Shown: piece after piece, positions 1 to 6,821 of the stretch | Position numbering within the stretch: position 1 is the first letter of the stretch | How the letters are laid out: each line of letters begins with the position of its first letter | Virus record (IMG/VR): IMGVR_UViG_3300046453_000093 | Location: 1 to 26,874 of that record | DNA from: a virus | Direction: 5' to 3' (one strand) | DNA length: 26,874 nucleotides | Position numbers and translations under genes: made by a program | The notes under the pieces: generated by a model | What the model saw: the letters and a program-made list of their open reading frames with translations, nothing else | Database searches by the model: none | Told to the model about the DNA's origin: nothing

Positions 1-16
1 TTCTGCCATGCATACC

Positions 17-93
17 CTACCCCCTATACCCTATACACTACCCCCTATTTCAAATGATACCCCCTACCCTATACCCTATACCCTACCCCCTAT
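17..93. repeat. C-run direct repeats, possible iterons
   Basis: The 9-mer TACCCCCTA occurs at 18-26, 39-47, 58-66 and 84-92, three of them inside CTACCCCCTAT, separated by variants of CCCTATA. The inverse form, CTATGGGGGGGTAG, lies at 158-171. Starts are 21, 19 and 26 bp apart, so spacing is only roughly helical. Similar C/G-run sites recur in and near the two replication-type genes, so binding sites for a plasmid initiator are a reasonable inference. They could also be simple-sequence expansion, because the unit is low in complexity. Confidence 0.5.
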
Positions 94-171
94 GGTATGC
101 CTTTTTATCTCCTAAAATTTACCAATTACATCATAACCCCTCTTATGGGGTTAACACTATGGGGGGGTAGT

Positions 172-619
172 TTACAAATCAATCCGCTTTCTTCTCAGGG
201 CAAAAGGGGTGCAACACATCTAATTCGACAGGTCATTATTGTTTCTTCCATTTTATTCCAACTGACCCACCTTCCCTATCTCCACACCCATTATTCTCTC
301 ATTCTCCCACCTTACCAATCTATATGACTCCTCATTTCACCTGCCACTCTCCTCTCTTATTCACTAATTATTCCTATCTAATATTCCATCATTATCCAAT
401 TATACCAATATATCCCAATATCACCCTTCTATTCTAGGCATTCTTGCCTTCGTATTTCTATCGCTATTCTAATGTTAAATATAACCAATTTACTTTTATT
501 TTTTACCTCCCTTTCTACCTATCTCTCACTCTCATTTCCTTCTTATATCCTACGAATACAGCACTCTACGACAATATCTGTCTTTTATTCTATCACTCGA
601 CATTTTTTTCGAATCCATA
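172..619. other. G-poor non-coding tract
   Basis: I see no credible gene here: possible reading frames lack ribosome binding sites and have unnatural composition. The plus strand is almost devoid of G; between 242 and 436 I count three (264, 326, 343) in 195 bases, while C is common. Such extreme strand skew is not seen elsewhere in the window. It may relate to a replication origin or to an R-loop-forming leader, but the sequence does not show which. Confidence 0.6.
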
Positions 620-648
620 TTGACCGTTTTTCCCATCAAGTGTATAAT
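620..648 (+). promoter_or_regulatory. Sigma-A-type promoter of the left replication operon
   Basis: TTGACC (620-625), a 17-bp spacer and TATAAT (643-648) give an almost perfect vegetative promoter. Transcription would start near 655 and read the small gene at 728 and the winged-helix gene at 943. Confidence 0.75.
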
Positions 649-727
649 ATAATTAAAAGTGGAAAAAAGTTTACCTTTTTAGATTTTCAAAGAACGATAG
701 ATTGGAACGATTAGAGAGAAGGGAAGA

Positions 728-931
728 TTGAAAATGACAAAACTATACCCATATGAACTATACTGCCTTATACAAGCCTACCGTATCATTGATAAGACAA
801 CAGATGAAATGAATTCAGACGATAGATACAATGAAGCTTTAGGTGAAACATGGTCTATTCTCCATGATGAAATTATCAAACAAACAGGTCAAGAAGATGT
901 ATATGCCTACATACGAACCTTGAATCTATAG
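728..931 (+). CDS. Small hypothetical protein, first gene of replication operon
   Basis: A 67-residue protein I do not recognise. It is mostly helical in appearance, with an N-terminal segment rich in Tyr and Leu followed by an acidic middle, and has no signal peptide or membrane segment. Two starts are possible behind the purine-rich site GAGAAGGGAAG (about 716-726): TTG at 728 with short spacing, or ATG at 734 with about 8-10 bases, giving 65 residues. The ATG is equally likely. It lies about 75 bases after the predicted transcription start and 11 bases ahead of the winged-helix gene, so the two are probably co-transcribed and it may modulate replication, which is inference only. Confidence 0.6.
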   Translation: MKMTKLYPYELYCLIQAYRIIDKTTDEMNSDDRYNEALGETWSILHDEIIKQTGQEDVYAYIRTLNL

Positions 932-942
932 GATGTGATATA

Positions 943-1695
943 TTGGCAACTGAACATATTTATCTACCAAACGAGGTCTTTACCGACCTGAAACTACATA
1001 TTCCTAATGGAAGTCAGACAGCCTTTGCTTACTCCTATTTGTACTATATTACTTATCTTTATCGGTACTGTAAGTACATAAGTGACAATGGCGATAAAGT
1101 CACTCAGGAAGCCATAAAGGAAGTCTTGGGATACTCCCCCAAAAATAAGAAGGTAGATTACATCATAAAGAAGGGGGGGGTACTTGACAACCTAATGTAC
1201 TCAGAGACTACTACAGACTACCCTATCCAGTATTTTTATGATGATGATGACCTACTTACTTTTGAAACTATCAGCAACTATAAAGGGATAATCAAGAATC
1301 TTAATGACCGTAATTTCAAGATTAAAAAACCACTTAGAGCCTTCCACCGTAGCCTAAAAGCCATTGAAGACAAAGAATTATCAGGCACATTCTATGAAGT
1401 GGAAAACACCCATCGGATTGATTTTCGTGTGTTCCTTACGATTATTATGAATGGTGATTTAGGTACAGCAGGGTTTTACCTGTACGGATACCTGAAGCAT
1501 AAAAACGACATCTTCAAGTCAGGTTATCAACGCTCATATGAAAAACTTGGGTTTGATACTGGATTCTCAGAAAAAACAGTTCGGAAATACGTCAATCTTC
1601 TTGAGTTCAACAATCTTATCAGCGTAGAAAGGAAATTGTTCGACATAAAACTTTCACAAGAAGATTATGAAGCAAACATATATAATGTAGTATAG
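943..1695 (+). CDS. Putative replication initiator-like winged-helix protein
   Basis: A 250-residue protein with two segments that look like winged-helix DNA-binding modules, about residues 20-110 and 150-235. The second contains the recognisable helix-turn-helix run GFSEKTVRKYVNLLEFNNLI. The layout recalls two-domain plasmid and phage initiators, and the position beside C-run repeats fits, but no family signature is decisive. The start is TTG at 943 behind a weak AGGATGTG site, so translation is probably inefficient or coupled to the preceding gene. The coding sequence contains a run of eight G followed by TAC near 1176-1186, similar to the repeats at 17-93; an origin inside an initiator gene is known from other theta plasmids. 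A transcription regulator is the main alternative. Confidence 0.6.
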   Translation: MATEHIYLPNEVFTDLKLHIPNGSQTAFAYSYLYYITYLYRYCKYISDNGDKVTQEAIKEVLGYSPKNKKVDYIIKKGGVLDNLMYSETTTDYPIQYFYDDDDLLTFETISNYKGIIKNLNDRNFKIKKPLRAFHRSLKAIEDKELSGTFYEVENTHRIDFRVFLTIIMNGDLGTAGFYLYGYLKHKNDIFKSGYQRSYEKLGFDTGFSEKTVRKYVNLLEFNNLISVERKLFDIKLSQEDYEANIYNVV

Positions 1696-1724
1696 GTCGC
1701 ACCCATTGAGAGGATTGACATTTA

Positions 1725-1877
1725 ATGCTAACAATTGACAAAAACAATATTTATAAGCAATTCGCAAAAGTCGAATTACTACTTCAGTTAAAAAGAGTAG
1801 AAGAACAATTTAACTTAACACATAAAGAAATTGTCAACATATTGGAAGAACTTCTTTCAAACATTAAGGAAAAATAG
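1725..1877 (+). CDS. 50-residue hypothetical protein
   Basis: A short ORF, ATG at 1725 to TAG at 1875-1877, with GAGAGG (1708-1713) about 11 bases upstream. The predicted product (MLTIDKNNIYKQFAKVELLL and onward, ending NIKEK) is helical and charged with heptad-like leucines and could dimerise. It follows the winged-helix gene by 29 bases and stops two bases before the end of the convergent minus-strand gene. Reality as a gene is plausible but rests only on the start site and composition. Confidence 0.4.
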   Translation: MLTIDKNNIYKQFAKVELLLQLKRVEEQFNLTHKEIVNILEELLSNIKEK

Positions 1878-1879
1878 TT

Positions 1880-2746
1880 TTATGATTCCATCCAGTTATA
1901 GAAAGGTACAGGGGGGTAGTAAACATCCTCAGAATCTTGTACCCCCTCTATTTTGGGCAACAATAAAGCTACCCCATTGGCAAAGAATGTTGGTGGATAG
2001 ATTACTTTTTTCACTTTTTCATTATGCTCTAACATGTTTCGATAGGCAACAGCTAAATCTATCAACTTGAACTTAGTTATCCCTTTTGTAACAAATTGTT
2101 TCGCAGTTTCTTTAATCATATGTTTAGAGAATCCTTTTTCCTGTAAAAAATTATCCAATATACACATATTTCTTTTAATCATCACATCTTCAACATTACT
2201 ACTCTCAGACTTTATCTGTTTAAGAGAAGAAGATTTATTAGGTTTTAATATTTTATTATGGTTTTTATCTTGGGTTTTTATAACTGCCTTTTTATATATA
2301 GGGAATTTCCCTTTGGGCAAAACTAGTTTTCTCTTTTGGGCATTTCTTGAATTTTCTTTTGGATTATCTGTTTTTGCCTTTGTGACTTTCTTAGAGAATC
2401 GTTCAATCAGAGATTTAACATTATCTATTAATATCTGAAAATACCGAATGTTCCCTCTCTTGTTCGTTGCTTTAATCAATCCTTTTTCCTCTAATATTTT
2501 AATCGCAGTTGCTTGTGCCTTATATTTCAATGTGGTTAATTCTTCTAATTTTTCAGTAGTACAATAGAAAGAACCATCTTTGTCTAGTTCCTTCTTACTA
2601 GCGTGATAGTTAAATCTACTTAGTAATTCCGACAATACAATAGTAGGATTTACCCCTAGTTCCCTCATTACTCCCCTATTCAACAGGACGAATTCACAAG
2701 ATTGATAGGATTTGGTTAGTTCTTTTACAGTTTCTAAAAAAGACAT
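1880..2746 (-). CDS. DnaD-like winged-helix replication protein
   Basis: 288 residues. The N-terminal ~110 residues form a winged-helix module of the kind found at the start of phage and plasmid replication proteins: GSFYCTTEKLEELTTLKYKA, then AIKILEEKGLI, then a basic wing. A Lys/Ser-rich linker (about 120-195) joins a helical C-terminal domain ending in YPPTFFANG and VPFYNWMES, a layout typical of DnaD-like primosomal or initiator proteins in Firmicutes plasmids. The start ATG at 2746 has GGAGG about 10 bases upstream. Its 3' coding end carries G-run and C-run sites (1908-1918, 1938-1946) resembling the repeats at 17-93. Role inferred: helicase loading or origin binding. Having two replication-type genes of different families within 3 kb is noteworthy. 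Confidence 0.65.
   Translation of the reverse strand: MSFLETVKELTKSYQSCEFVLLNRGVMRELGVNPTIVLSELLSRFNYHASKKELDKDGSFYCTTEKLEELTTLKYKAQATAIKILEEKGLIKATNKRGNIRYFQILIDNVKSLIERFSKKVTKAKTDNPKENSRNAQKRKLVLPKGKFPIYKKAVIKTQDKNHNKILKPNKSSSLKQIKSESSNVEDVMIKRNMCILDNFLQEKGFSKHMIKETAKQFVTKGITKFKLIDLAVAYRNMLEHNEKVKKVIYPPTFFANGVALLLPKIEGVQDSEDVYYPPVPFYNWMES
1908..1946. repeat. G-run/C-run inverted sites inside the minus-strand rep gene
   Basis: A run of six G followed by TAGTAAAC (about 1911-1924) faces GTACCCCCT (about 1937-1945). The first closely matches the G-run plus TAGTTTAC at 161-176. Together with 17-93 they suggest shared binding sites near both ends of this segment. Coding constraint or chance cannot be excluded. 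Confidence 0.35.
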
Positions 2747-2812
2747 AATAAAAAACCTCCATTTCCCCCATGAAAAACTTAAAAAAGTCAGTAGGAAATT
2801 AAAGGTTTGTAC

Positions 2813-2841
2813 TTCACATTTTTGAAATTACATGCTATACT
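2813..2841 (+). promoter_or_regulatory. Promoter for candidate small RNA
   Basis: TTCACA (2813-2818), 17 bp and TATACT (2836-2841) on the plus strand. No protein gene lies downstream, only the terminator-like structure ending near 2951. Confidence 0.45.
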
Positions 2842-2856
2842 TAACACATAAATCAA
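2827..2856 (-). promoter_or_regulatory. Candidate promoter of the minus-strand rep gene
   Basis: On the minus strand TTGATT (plus 2851-2856), an 18-bp spacer and TGTAAT (plus 2827-2832). It overlaps the plus-strand promoter at 2813-2841 face to face, so the two would compete for polymerase. The -10 is imperfect. Confidence 0.35.
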
Positions 2857-2951
2857 ATAGATGAATACAAACCCCCTACTTTTAGGTTAATAATATTCGT
2901 GGTCGCCAAACTTTGAAATATTATTAACTCGTCTATGGGGTTTCTTTTTTT
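2848..2951 (+). ncRNA. Candidate ~100-nt small RNA upstream of rep
   Basis: From the promoter at 2813-2841 the transcript would run to a long hairpin. Outer arms AAACCCC (2869-2875) and GGGGTTT (2937-2943) and inner arms TTAATAATATT (2887-2897) and AATATTATTAA (2917-2927) pair perfectly, followed by a T run (2945-2951). It contains no credible ORF. It could regulate rep by promoter competition, or by pairing with transcripts that read in from the gene at 2973. The same arms could also be a protein operator. Confidence 0.4.
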
Positions 2952-2972
2952 GTTATTTTTTGGTTAATAGTT

Positions 2973-3281
2973 TTATTTTTTATTTTCTGTTTGCCAGTAC
3001 CCTTTTGGGTTATATGGACTATGGTAATCTTTTTGCAGTTCTATTTTTTCTGCATCTTTATATTTCTCTAATAACTCCACAGCTTTCAATAATGCTATGT
3101 TAAAATCTTGATTTCTATATTCTATATCGCAGACACCTAAATGTCCCCTCTCAGTAACATGGACACGATAAAAGCCAATCATTTTTTCTATGTATGCTAC
3201 TACATTACCTTCGCAACGCTGATAGTATTTCCACCTATCTGTATAGAACCATCCCTCTATTTGGTTATGTCCCCAAATCAT
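2973..3281 (-). CDS. Hypothetical protein of 102 residues
   Basis: I do not recognise it. I chose the ATG at 3281 (MIWGHNQIEGWFYTD) because GAGGGTG lies six to seven bases upstream; the longer frame to 3356 adds 25 residues without a ribosome binding site. The protein is rich in aromatic residues (Trp, Tyr), has no membrane segment, and ends with a charged tail. It is transcribed toward the DnaD-like replication gene, and the hairpin at 2869-2943 lies between them. It may be a small plasmid maintenance or control protein, which is a guess from position. Confidence 0.55.
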   Translation of the reverse strand: MIWGHNQIEGWFYTDRWKYYQRCEGNVVAYIEKMIGFYRVHVTERGHLGVCDIEYRNQDFNIALLKAVELLEKYKDAEKIELQKDYHSPYNPKGYWQTENKK

Positions 3282-3628
3282 CTTATTCACCCTCTTCATT
3301 ATTTTTGGGTAACACAAAAACACCCAAGTATAACTTGCGTGTGCATAAGATGGCACAGCAAAAAATACAAATAAACCTATTTATGACACTGCTACAAAGG
3401 TGGCAATCCTACAAAAAGTTAATACAAAGGTAAAGTTATCAACATGTGGATAACTTTGGTTTTTCTACGCAAATAAATCATAACATATTTCGATATATTT
3501 TGTAAACAATAAAAAAAGATGTTGCATGTTATTGTCGATTGTTGTATTATAACTATAGAACTTAATATTTGCCAAAGCAAAAAACAAAAACCTATAATCT
3601 ACAAAAGAAGTACACTACGCTGAAACAG
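3282..3628. other. Candidate plasmid origin region with paired DnaA boxes
   Basis: This gene-free stretch carries a 26-bp near-perfect palindrome at 3432-3457. Its right half contains TGTGGATAA, an exact inverted DnaA box (TTATCCACA), and its left half TTATCAACA, one base off. TACAAAGGT is repeated at 3393-3401 and 3423-3431. A very AT-rich tract follows (3470-3560), fitting a melting region. DnaA boxes next to AT-rich DNA are established parts of many theta origins; that this one is used here is inference. Confidence 0.5.
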
Positions 3629-3658
3629 CCCCTTACCAATTTTGGTAGGGGGTTTTTT
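3629..3658 (+). terminator. Rho-independent terminator, plus strand
   Basis: CCCCTTACCAA pairs with TTGGTAGGGG around a short loop, followed by six T (3653-3658). No plus-strand protein gene lies upstream, so it may end a small RNA starting near 3550-3570 (weak TTGCAT, 17 bp, TATTAT upstream) or stop antisense transcription into parR. Confidence 0.7.
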
Positions 3659-3680
3659 CATTCTATTATTTAATTCTCTA

Positions 3681-3720
3681 CAATAAAAAGCCCTCACCAT
3701 AAGGTAAAGGCTTTTTATTG
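3681..3720. terminator. Bidirectional terminator after parR
   Basis: CAATAAAAAGCC (3681-3692) and GGCTTTTTATTG (3709-3720) form a perfect 12-bp inverted repeat with A/T runs on both sides. It directly follows the parR stop and would end the parMR transcript. Confidence 0.8.
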
Positions 3721-3721
3721 T

Positions 3722-4006
3722 TCACAGCTTGTCAAACTTGCTTGCTACATGCCTTATTAATTCTTCTTGATTAATAATTGACGGTTCAAGCTTCTTAACG
3801 ACAGATTCTGATAGTTTTACCATTGGCTTGGGAAGTATAACTTTATTTTGTTTAGGCGCTAGTCCTCTATATTTTAGTCCATCCCTCATGAGTTCCTTGC
3901 AATATCCTGCAAAGTTATAATTCACTTCTTGAAGAATTGCAATTAGGTCAGCATCACCGATTTCACTAAAACTGATAGAAGCCCTATTGTTCTTGTCTAA
4001 GCCCAT
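3722..4006 (-). CDS. parR: ParR-like centromere-binding adaptor
   Basis: 94 residues, immediately downstream of the actin-like gene with a three-base gap; its AAGGAAGGG ribosome binding site lies inside the end of parM, so translation is coupled. The N-terminal half (RASISFSEIG, then DADLIAILQ, then NFAGYCKELMRDGLKYRG) fits a ribbon-helix-helix DNA-binding fold, and the C-terminal half, rich in Lys, Val and Pro, would contact the filament. In type II segregation systems this protein wraps the centromere and caps ParM filaments. Family assignment rests on gene order, size and fold pattern, since these adaptors diverge quickly. It probably also represses its own promoter, which lies next to the repeat array. 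Confidence 0.75.
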   Translation of the reverse strand: MGLDKNNRASISFSEIGDADLIAILQEVNYNFAGYCKELMRDGLKYRGLAPKQNKVILPKPMVKLSESVVKKLEPSIINQEELIRHVASKFDKL

Positions 4007-4009
4007 GTT

Positions 4010-5113
4010 TTACCCTTCCTTTGCTACTAACCCTTCTTTGCTTTCAGTGATTTTATACGAGCCACCTGAAGTCCTTACAACCTGTTTGCCATTCTTCTTA
4101 GCATGACGAACACCATATTTGCGTAAACCTCTTGCTGTATTATGAACACCAAGAAAGATTTTTTCGAATTCGTATTCTTCAAGGTATCTCTCCAAATACT
4201 CTTTTAAAACCACTGTTCCACCACCAGTGAAAATTACAGCGTCTAGGTACGGAATAGAGTTTCTAAATAAGGTTTCCCATTCGGAAATCAATTCACCCGC
4301 ATGTAATTCAAATACTTCGTCTACAATTGGTTGGATATTAGTCCCGCCTGAAATATACCCTTGCTTGATTAGTTTTGGCAATACCCCCTGTGGATATTTT
4401 TTGCCAAAAGTTTCTTCAATACGTCTACCAATCTCAACATAAGCTGAGTACATCCCATTATTATTATGTTTTGTCAGGTCTGTAATTGGGTCTAAATCAT
4501 TTAAAGTAAGAAAGTTGACTGTTCCTGCACCAATATCCACTACAGAGACAAATTTGGTTGCTAATTCAGGGTTTGAAATTTCACCATCATCACTTAAGAT
4601 AAGGTCACAAAATGTTCCGAAAGGCTGTGACACCACAAGTACTTCTTTGATATCAACAGTTTTTTCAAAATCAGAACCATCAGCTAAAGTCAGCTTAATA
4701 ACGTGCTTTTTTTTGAAGATTTTTTGTAAATCACTTATTCTACTCTCGTTTTCAGAATGTTCCACAGGTAAGCCTAATACAATTGGGTCAACTTTAACAA
4801 CGTCATGGTCTTCAGCTAACATTGCCAATCCTGCTTTTGCAAGTGCGGGGAACATCGGATGTTTGTGTTTGTTGTTCCCACCAATCCAAGTGGTCTGCAT
4901 GTCTTGGTCTACTGCACCCTGACCAACTAAGAATTTCTTATTGTCATACTCTACTACAATATGAGATAAAGGGTCTTTTTCCTTACTGCTTAATACTGTG
5001 TCGTGTTTCTCCTTATATGTAGTTACATTGGATGGATAGTAAACTTGTTGTTTTCCGTTAAAGCCTTTTCCTTCACCGTATCCATCATCATAGCCCCATA
5101 CTTCTATTGTCAT
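4010..5113 (-). CDS. parM: ParM-like actin family segregation ATPase
   Basis: 367 residues with the landmarks of plasmid actins: phosphate-1 loop GYDDGYGEGKG (residues 7-17), phosphate-2 loop VVDIGAGTVNF (191-201) and the adenosine-binding FTGGGTVVLKEYL (295-307). The protein should polymerise into ATP-driven filaments that push or pull plasmid copies apart, bound through ParR to parC. The start ATG has GGGGAGG about 10 bases upstream. The gene sits between a periodic centromere-like array and parR, which is the classical parC-parM-parR order. The C-terminal tail is Lys/Gly-rich. Bacillus plasmids and phages carry several ParM/Alp subtypes; I cannot say which without alignment. The gene is intact. 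Confidence 0.92.
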   Translation of the reverse strand: MTIEVWGYDDGYGEGKGFNGKQQVYYPSNVTTYKEKHDTVLSSKEKDPLSHIVVEYDNKKFLVGQGAVDQDMQTTWIGGNNKHKHPMFPALAKAGLAMLAEDHDVVKVDPIVLGLPVEHSENESRISDLQKIFKKKHVIKLTLADGSDFEKTVDIKEVLVVSQPFGTFCDLILSDDGEISNPELATKFVSVVDIGAGTVNFLTLNDLDPITDLTKHNNNGMYSAYVEIGRRIEETFGKKYPQGVLPKLIKQGYISGGTNIQPIVDEVFELHAGELISEWETLFRNSIPYLDAVIFTGGGTVVLKEYLERYLEEYEFEKIFLGVHNTARGLRKYGVRHAKKNGKQVVRTSGGSYKITESKEGLVAKEG

Positions 5114-5149
5114 AGTTAAATATTCCTCCCCTATTGTGATAATACTACA

Positions 5150-5177
5150 TTATTAGAATATCATTAATAGAGGTCAA
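5150..5177 (-). promoter_or_regulatory. Candidate parMR promoter
   Basis: On the minus strand TTGACC (plus 5172-5177), 16 bp and TAATAA (plus 5150-5155), directly downstream of the repeat array. Repression by ParR bound to the array would be expected from known par systems. Confidence 0.45.
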
Positions 5178-5190
5178 AATCAACAAAATT

Positions 5191-5370
5191 ATGCCATTTT
5201 CTCTTACATTTTCCTACAAAATCCGACTTTATCCTATAATATCTTAAAATATCGGAGAAAATCTTATAATATCGCAGAAAATCTTATAATATCATACAAT
5301 ATCAGATAAAATCTCATAAAATAAGATAATATCGGAGAAAATCTTACTTTATCCTACTTTTCCAGTTATT
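5191..5370. repeat. parC: parC centromere: 10-bp tandem array
   Basis: From 5221 to 5360 fourteen units follow each other at exactly 10 bp; twelve begin ATC and then continue as NNANAAW (for example ATCTTATAAT at 5261 and 5281, ATCGGAGAAA at 5251 and 5331). Degenerate units extend it to about 5191-5370. One unit (5321-5330) has ATA in place of ATC. A period of one helical turn places all sites on one face of the DNA, as needed for a ParR superhelix. Lying just upstream of parM, it is almost certainly the centromere, and possibly the operator of the operon. Confidence 0.85.
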
Positions 5371-5389
5371 TACAAATAAAATCCAACCA

Positions 5390-6451
5390 TTATAGTTGGA
5401 TTTTCTTCAAATTATTCATTAATTCAATTTGAACATTTCTACTCGATTGTTGCACAAGTTTCATCAATTGTTCTTGAGTCAAGTTTTCCAATGATGATAT
5501 GTCAACCTTCTGACCAATTTTCAATCCAACCATTTCACTAAATTTTTTCTTCTTTTTCATGTAGTGTTTCATGGTTGTACCAAATGATTTATGGTCGCCT
5601 TGTTCTGCCACTGCCATAATGTCCCCGCCACTGATTTCATACGCTTCATTGATTCCGCATTTCTTTAAACTGTGAAATGTAATGTCATCATCTAATTTTA
5701 ATTTCCCTCTTAAACGTTGCATCATTACAACAACTGTCTTTTTCTCTAATGGAAAAATACGTCTATCTTTATGCTTCTTTTTTAATCCCATTAGTCTGTC
5801 ATGAAGTTCATCAGTTATTGGTTTTTTGCTGATTTGTTTTCCTTTACCGATAGCTTCCTCTTCAGCACAAAGTACCCAAACTCCATCAATATTTTCAATA
5901 TTATCCCAAGTCAGGTTGAGTAGTGAGTTTTGTCTAAAACAAGTAATAACAGCAGTTTCCATCAAAGATGCTTTTATATCGCCTTTCTTTTCATCTTTTA
6001 CCAACTCAATCATATCCAATACTTCTTCCCAAGATAATACTCCATAAGATTCGGATTCGCCTTTAATCTTGTCAACATTAAACCAAGCTTCTTTTACTGG
6101 CAGGTCTTTTGCTTCAAGTCTACTGTATAATTTTTTGACTGAACTAATTTTTCTAGCAATTGAACTAGGGGCATAAGGCTTTCCGTCATTGTAAGCAATG
6201 TCATTATTTTTTGCTAATTGTAATTGATATGCTTCAACATCATCAACAGTAATGATTAAATCTTCAATTGTTAACATTTCAAGTGCCTTGTATCGAACTG
6301 CTCTAAAAAATTGTTTAATATCAGCTTCATAACTGGATGCAGTATTGGTACTGTTTAATGCCTTGGTTTCTAAAAAACATGAGATATAAGAATAAGCGTT
6401 CTTTTTCAGTTTGGATACATTGTTATCATATTTGGGTTGTTTCTTTGCCAT
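5390..6451 (-). CDS. Tyrosine recombinase (integrase/resolvase family)
   Basis: 353 residues from the ATG at 6451. An ATG nine bases further upstream abuts the AGGAG site and cannot be used. The N-terminal SAM-like core-binding domain covers about 15-120, the catalytic domain 135-300. Catalytic candidates are Arg173 (CFRQNSLLNLTW), Lys205 or 209, His260, His287 and Tyr297 (MKHYMK). The usual HxxR is HSLK here, so the second arginine is replaced by lysine. On a plasmid-like element the enzyme most likely resolves multimers or circularises the genome, perhaps acting at the inverted repeat at 6483-6506; chromosomal integration is the alternative. A helical C-terminal extension follows the tyrosine by about 55 residues. 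Confidence 0.88.
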   Translation of the reverse strand: MAKKQPKYDNNVSKLKKNAYSYISCFLETKALNSTNTASSYEADIKQFFRAVRYKALEMLTIEDLIITVDDVEAYQLQLAKNNDIAYNDGKPYAPSSIARKISSVKKLYSRLEAKDLPVKEAWFNVDKIKGESESYGVLSWEEVLDMIELVKDEKKGDIKASLMETAVITCFRQNSLLNLTWDNIENIDGVWVLCAEEEAIGKGKQISKKPITDELHDRLMGLKKKHKDRRIFPLEKKTVVVMMQRLRGKLKLDDDITFHSLKKCGINEAYEISGGDIMAVAEQGDHKSFGTTMKHYMKKKKKFSEMVGLKIGQKVDISSLENLTQEQLMKLVQQSSRNVQIELMNNLKKIQL

Positions 6452-6482
6452 AATTACCATCTCCTAGAATTATTTTCTAAAT

Positions 6483-6506
6483 ACATCATAACACCGTTTA
6501 TGATGT
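6483..6506. other. 9-6-9 inverted repeat: candidate recombination core site or operator
   Basis: ACATCATAA (6483-6491) and TTATGATGT (6498-6506) are perfect inverted arms around the asymmetric six-base spacer CACCGT. This is the layout of tyrosine recombinase core sites, and it lies 32 bases upstream of the recombinase start. An autoregulatory operator is equally compatible. Confidence 0.5.
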
Positions 6507-6635
6507 CCGTCAATGATAAATGGAATAATTTTCTGTATATTTTTTAAGAGGTCGGGGCATACCTATTCTGAAGTCACAAAATGACTCGTACAGCATTGTA
6601 ATCGCTCCATGACTAAACCCTTTGACTTCCATTTG

Positions 6636-6666
6636 AAAGCCCTGTAGAAGACCACGCAGGGCTTTT
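6636..6666. terminator. Terminator-like hairpin
   Basis: AAAGCCCTG (6636-6644) pairs with CAGGGCTTT (6657-6665), with a short T run on the plus strand. There is no plus-strand gene before it; it may stop antisense transcription or end a small RNA. The rest of 6461-7046 holds no protein gene that I can see. Confidence 0.45.
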
Positions 6667-6729
6667 GGTGACGAATTATGGGATTTGGTTTTCTTGTTTT
6701 TATTAGAAATCTATCTGTCAGTAAAATAC

Positions 6730-6805
6730 GTTAACTTTTTACCAATGTGTTTAATATAGGTTATATTTATCATTAATATTAAAAAGGTAAACTATTTACC
6801 AATGT
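6730..6805. repeat. Two 19-bp direct repeats, one inside a palindrome
   Basis: GTTAACTTTTTACCAATGT (6730-6748) and GTAAACTATTTACCAATGT (6787-6805) match at 17 of 19 positions and are 57 bp apart. The second is part of the perfect inverted repeat GGTAAA-CTA-TTTACC (6786-6800). They look like protein-binding sites, possibly for TubR, for the ribbon-helix-helix protein or for the recombinase. Confidence 0.5.
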
Positions 6806-6821
6806 AAAAATATAGACTAAT

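Noticed and set aside
97-327. 76-codon ORF at the left end
   Set aside because: No ribosome binding site and it is embedded in the skewed G-poor tract; the composition reflects base bias.
472-714. 80-codon ORF upstream of the left operon
   Set aside because: It contains the promoter at 620-648, lacks a ribosome binding site, and is in the G-poor tract.
2067-2438. Hydrophobic 123-codon plus-strand ORF
   Set aside because: It is the complement of the DnaD-like gene; its membrane-like look arises from Lys/Glu codons read on the other strand.
5221-5360. CRISPR array
   Set aside because: Units are 10 bp, contiguous and without spacers, and a segregation operon is adjacent.
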